DNA of 38,433 bases. Source: CAYTAP01 sp964435775. Lineage in GTDB: Bacteria > Planctomycetota > Phycisphaerae > Tepidisphaerales > Tepidisphaeraceae. The stretch covers positions 1 through 38,433 of the forward strand of contig CAYTAP010000020.1 in assembly GCA_964435775.1 (NCBI GenBank), written 5' to 3'. A program made the position numbers and the translations under genes. Every line of letters starts with the position of its first letter. Within the stretch, counting starts at the first letter, position 1. Shown piece after piece: positions 35,266 through 38,433 of this stretch. The notes under the pieces were generated by a model. The model was not told the DNA's origin. It ran no database searches and was given only the letters and a program-made list of their open reading frames with translations.

Positions 35266-36153
35266 ATGATTAAGCGCACCATCGAAATCTCCGACGGTCC
35301 GACGTTTCTCAACGTGGAGAACGATCAGCTCGTCCTCACCCGCCGGAAGGAGGAAATCGGCCGGGTGCCGTGCGAGGATGTCGGGCTGCTCATCGTGGAC
35401 AACCCCGCGACAACCTACACTCATGCCGTCTTCACCCGGCTGCTCGGCAGCGGGGCGGGCATCGTCCTCTGCGGTCCGGATCATCTCCCGGCCGGTTTGA
35501 TGGTCCCGATGAGCGACAACGATCTCACCGCCCGACGCATGCGCATCCAGGCCGCCGCTCCGCGCCCTTTGCGCAAGCGGTTGTGGAAACAGATCGTCCG
35601 ACGCAAGGTCAAACTTCAGGCGATGAATCTTCCCGCCGAGCATCCCACGCGCGGCCTGCTGCTTTCCATGAGCCGCGAGGTGAAATCCGGCGACGCCACC
35701 AACATCGAAGGACAGGCCGCCCGCTTTTATTGGCCGGCGCTCATGGGGGAAAACTTCCGCCGCGATCCCGACGGGCTGCCGCCCAACAACCTTCTCAATT
35801 ACGGCTACATCATCCTTCGCTCGGCCGTCGCCCGCGCGATCGTCGCCGCCGGGCTGCATCCGGTTTTCTCCCTCCAGCATTCCCACCGCAACAACCCCTT
35901 CGCACTGGCCGACGATCTCATGGAACCGCTCCGCCCGATGGTCGATCGCGCCGTCCTCCAACTGCTTGCCCAGGGCACCGAGGATATCGGCCGACCGGCC
36001 AAGATCGCGCTGTTGCAATTGCTCACCAGGGAGGTGACGGTCGGCGAGACGTCCGGCCCGCTCATGGTCCAGCTTCAGCGCGTCGCCGTCTCCCTCCTGC
36101 ATTGCTGCCAGGGGAAGCGAAAAGCCCTCTTGTTGCCGGAATATTCTCCCTGA
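35266..36153 (+). CDS. cas1: Cas1 integrase, type II
   Basis: 295 residues, normal for type II Cas1. Catalytic residues are visible at E148 (NIEGQAARFYW), H205 (SLQHSHRNNPF) and E220 (DDLMEPLRP). With Cas2 it integrates new spacers at the leader-end repeat. It starts three bases after the cas9 stop, so the two are translated from one message. The opening MIKRTIEISDGPTFLNVEND is typical of the N-terminal beta-domain of type II Cas1. Confidence 0.96.
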   Translation: MIKRTIEISDGPTFLNVENDQLVLTRRKEEIGRVPCEDVGLLIVDNPATTYTHAVFTRLLGSGAGIVLCGPDHLPAGLMVPMSDNDLTARRMRIQAAAPRPLRKRLWKQIVRRKVKLQAMNLPAEHPTRGLLLSMSREVKSGDATNIEGQAARFYWPALMGENFRRDPDGLPPNNLLNYGYIILRSAVARAIVAAGLHPVFSLQHSHRNNPFALADDLMEPLRPMVDRAVLQLLAQGTEDIGRPAKIALLQLLTREVTVGETSGPLMVQLQRVAVSLLHCCQGKRKALLLPEYSP

Positions 36154-36248
36154 TCCGCCCGGTTTAACCGCCGCCTATTCAAAAATGCACGCCACACCCG
36201 AAAAAAATCTTCCCGCGGCGATTGATCGTGGCGCAGGATGCACCTGTG

Positions 36249-36575
36249 CAACTGACGGCCTATCGAACCATGTGGCTCTTCACCCTCTTCGATCTTCCCG
36301 TGGACACCAAAGCCGCCCGGCGGGCGTACACCCAGTTCCGCAAGTTTCTCTTGAAGGACGGGTTCATGATGATCCAGTATTCAGTCTATGCGCGAATCTG
36401 CACCAGCCCCGAGGCCGTCGAAGTTCACACCCGCCGGGTCGAACTGCACGTCCCCGACGACGGAGAGGTGCGGATGCTTTGCCTGACGGACAAACAGTTC
36501 GAGCGCCAGCGCATTTTCTGGGGAAAAACGCGCAAACAACCTCCCAAACCGGCCAAACAACTCGAACTTTTCTAG
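36249..36575 (+). CDS. cas2: Cas2, type II
   Basis: About 108 residues. The ferredoxin-like core begins YRTMWLFTLFDLPVDTKAAR with the conserved Asp, then YTQFRKFLLKDGFMMIQYSV and LCLTDKQFERQRIFWG. Cas2 dimers bridge two Cas1 dimers in the spacer integration complex. The start is uncertain: GTG at 36249 has GGA eight bases upstream and gives the length usual for II-C Cas2, while GTG 36228 and TTG 36222 are also open. It ends 48 bases before the first repeat, with an AT-richer stretch between. Confidence 0.9.
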   Translation, partial: QLTAYRTMWLFTLFDLPVDTKAARRAYTQFRKFLLKDGFMMIQYSVYARICTSPEAVEVHTRRVELHVPDDGEVRMLCLTDKQFERQRIFWGKTRKQPPKPAKQLELF

Positions 36576-36623
36576 CGGGATTTTCACTTAAATCTCGAAT
36601 TTTGCTGTGCTTACGACGGAGAA

Positions 36624-38433
36624 GAGTCTAACCAACCCCGTCCTGCAAGCAATCCGCAACCACGCTCCCCACGTCCATGACCATGCTGGGAGTCTAACCA
36701 ACCCCGTCCTGCAAGCAATCCGCAACCGATGGGGCGATCCAGCTATACCGCGGGGAGAGTCTAACCAACCCCGTCCTGCAAGCAATCCGCAACGACGCCG
36801 CGTATGACCGCGCCAAGACCGCGGAGTCTAACCAACCCCGTCCTGCAAGCAATCCGCAACTCGTCGGCCTCGCTCTGGTGCCGAGCTTTGGAGTCTAACC
36901 AACCCCGTCCTGCAAGCAATCCGCAACTACAGAGCCTAAATCCAAAATGGCCTAAAGAGTCTAACCAACCCCGTCCTGCAAGCAATCCGCAACGAAGCAG
37001 TTTGGCAAGGTTTCCGTTGCGGCGAGTCTAACCAACCCCGTCCTGCAAGCAATCCGCAACTTGCCATTTAGATTCCCCATCGACTTGCCGGAGTCTAACC
37101 AACCCCGTCCTGCAAGCAATCCGCAACGTGATTCACGCTCGCCCCCTTGCCCGCAACGAGTCTAACCAACCCCGTCCTGCAAGCAATCCGCAACGCGCAT
37201 GACCTCGTGATTGCCGCCGCGCAGGAGTCTAACCAACCCCGTCCTGCAAGCAATCCGCAACAGCGCGTGCCGATTAGCGTGCGAATCCTCGAGTCTAACC
37301 AACCCCGTCCTGCAAGCAATCCGCAACAGCAACCCCACGGCGCAATCGTCGGGCGAAGAGTCTAACCAACCCCGTCCTGCAAGCAATCCGCAACCGGTGT
37401 GCGGCTTGAGCCGGTCCGCGTCAGAGTCTAACCAACCCCGTCCTGCAAGCAATCCGCAACCATCGACGCGGTGGCGGTATCCACGGGCAGGAGTCTAACC
37501 AACCCCGTCCTGCAAGCAATCCGCAACAATCGTAAGATATCACATTATCCCGTGAAGGAGTCTAACCAACCCCGTCCTGCAAGCAATCCGCAACGGTGAG
37601 CGTGGCGGAAGTGAAGCGGCTGAGAGTCTAACCAACCCCGTCCTGCAAGCAATCCGCAACAACCATTCGTCCACCTCCATCCAGTCCGAGAGTCTAACCA
37701 ACCCCGTCCTGCAAGCAATCCGCAACGAGCGAAGTACGAGAAGACGCGGAAGCGAAGAGTCTAACCAACCCCGTCCTGCAAGCAATCCGCAACGCGAAGC
37801 GATGACCGCGCGGATACACACCCGAGTCTAACCAACCCCGTCCTGCAAGCAATCCGCAACGCGATGACGAGTCAATGCATCCTTGGGGATGAGTCTAACC
37901 AACCCCGTCCTGCAAGCAATCCGCAACTGATATCGGATCGTCTTGGTATCTGAACGGGAGTCTAACCAACCCCGTCCTGCAAGCAATCCGCAACATCAGT
38001 GTGAGAATGTAGGCCACTTTGGGAGAGTCTAACCAACCCCGTCCTGCAAGCAATCCGCAACAAAAATCCTACAACACATCAGATCGACGCCGAGTCTAAC
38101 CAACCCCGTCCTGCAAGCAATCCGCAACCCCCGCGACGCTCGACCCGGGCAGGAAAGAGAGTCTAACCAACCCCGTCCTGCAAGCAATCCGCAACCTGAA
38201 GCCAGCGGTGGATGTGGTGTTTGTGGAGTCTAACCAACCCCGTCCTGCAAGCAATCCGCAACTTGGCCCGTGCGCTCTATCATCCCCAGGGGAGTCTAAC
38301 CAACCCCGTCCTGCAAGCAATCCGCAACGCTGTGCGCCCTGCGCCGCCTCCTCTGCCGGAGTCTAACCAACCCCGTCCTGCAAGCAATCCGCAACGCGGA
38401 GAGCTGCGCGGGGAACTTGACCGCCGAGTCTAA
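36624..38433 (-). CRISPR. CRISPR array, 27 full repeats plus a partial one, open at window end
   Basis: The 37-base repeat begins GAGTCTAACCAACCCCG and ends GCAAGCAATCCGCAAC on the plus strand. All 27 complete copies look identical. The first starts at 36624, the last full one at 38359, and eight bases of a 28th at 38426-38433. There are 27 spacers of 29 or 30 bases (period 66 or 67), all different. Pairing with the tracrRNA shows the crRNA strand is minus, with repeat 5' end GTTGCGG. If so, the cas2-side end is the trailer and new spacers enter beyond the window. The repeat on the minus strand holds TTGCTT-N16-TAGACT, a possible internal promoter as in other II-C arrays. Confidence 0.97.

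Noticed and set aside
36661..38425. Spacers targeting genes in this window
   Set aside because: By eye no spacer matched the rest of the window; a proper search is still needed for the whole genome.
36607..38433. Open frames inside the CRISPR array with repeated SLTNPVLQAIRN or RIACRTGLVRL peptides
   Set aside because: They are translations of the 37-base repeat in several frames and not genes.

Overview
The window looks like a chromosomal piece from a draft or metagenome-assembled genome of a high-GC, Gram-negative-type bacterium. Two 10-base N gaps (4505-4514 and 30552-30561) mark assembly joins. The best guess is the Planctomycetota, probably Phycisphaerae-like. This rests on gene content and style: a clade II nos cluster, a DUF1570-type metallopeptidase, a Maf-type glycosyltransferase with sialic-acid-like sugar genes, an MCE protein, HEAT proteins, and many small palindromic or low-complexity intergenic repeats. 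No rRNA or ribosomal protein gene is present to confirm the assignment.

Layout. 1-2.5 kb: the end of an endonuclease/exonuclease/phosphatase-family gene and a convergent GT-C-like membrane glycosyltransferase. 2.7-6 kb: M29 aminopeptidase, Uma2 nuclease-fold protein (cut by a gap), Dabb protein, exported FKBP isomerase and a small coiled-coil protein. 6.1-12.1 kb: PAS/GAF/receiver signalling protein, ClC chloride channel with CBS domains, short-chain dehydrogenase and MCE lipid-transport protein. 12.2-18.6 kb: exported metallopeptidase, hisD, MscL with a zinc ribbon, a HEAT-repeat protein and two small membrane proteins. 18.7-24.3 kb: a tight four-gene operon (Maf, degenerate radical-SAM-like protein, CMP-sugar synthetase, NeuB-type synthase) that probably makes and attaches a nonulosonic acid, for example to flagellin. 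24.4-31.5 kb: a nitrous oxide reduction operon (cytochrome c, nosZ, nosB-like, nosD, nosF, nosY, nosL). Its nosZ carries an in-frame TAG at codon 384 with the frame intact on both sides.

31.6-38.4 kb: a complete type II-C CRISPR-Cas locus: leftward tracrRNA with its own promoter and terminator, a tRNA gene, cas9 (1060 aa), cas1, cas2, and an array of 27 complete, identical 37-nt repeats that runs off the right edge. The parts fit together. The tracrRNA anti-repeat pairs along the whole repeat when the array is read leftward, so the crRNAs should come from the minus strand. Two oddities make this locus the most interesting part of the window. A degenerate full-length repeat copy (27/37 matches) sits in the 75-base leader just before cas9. 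The tRNA next to it has a leucine-type body with a long variable arm but a tryptophan-type anticodon loop (CCA). The nosZ stop codon and the cysteine-less radical-SAM-like protein are the next best leads.
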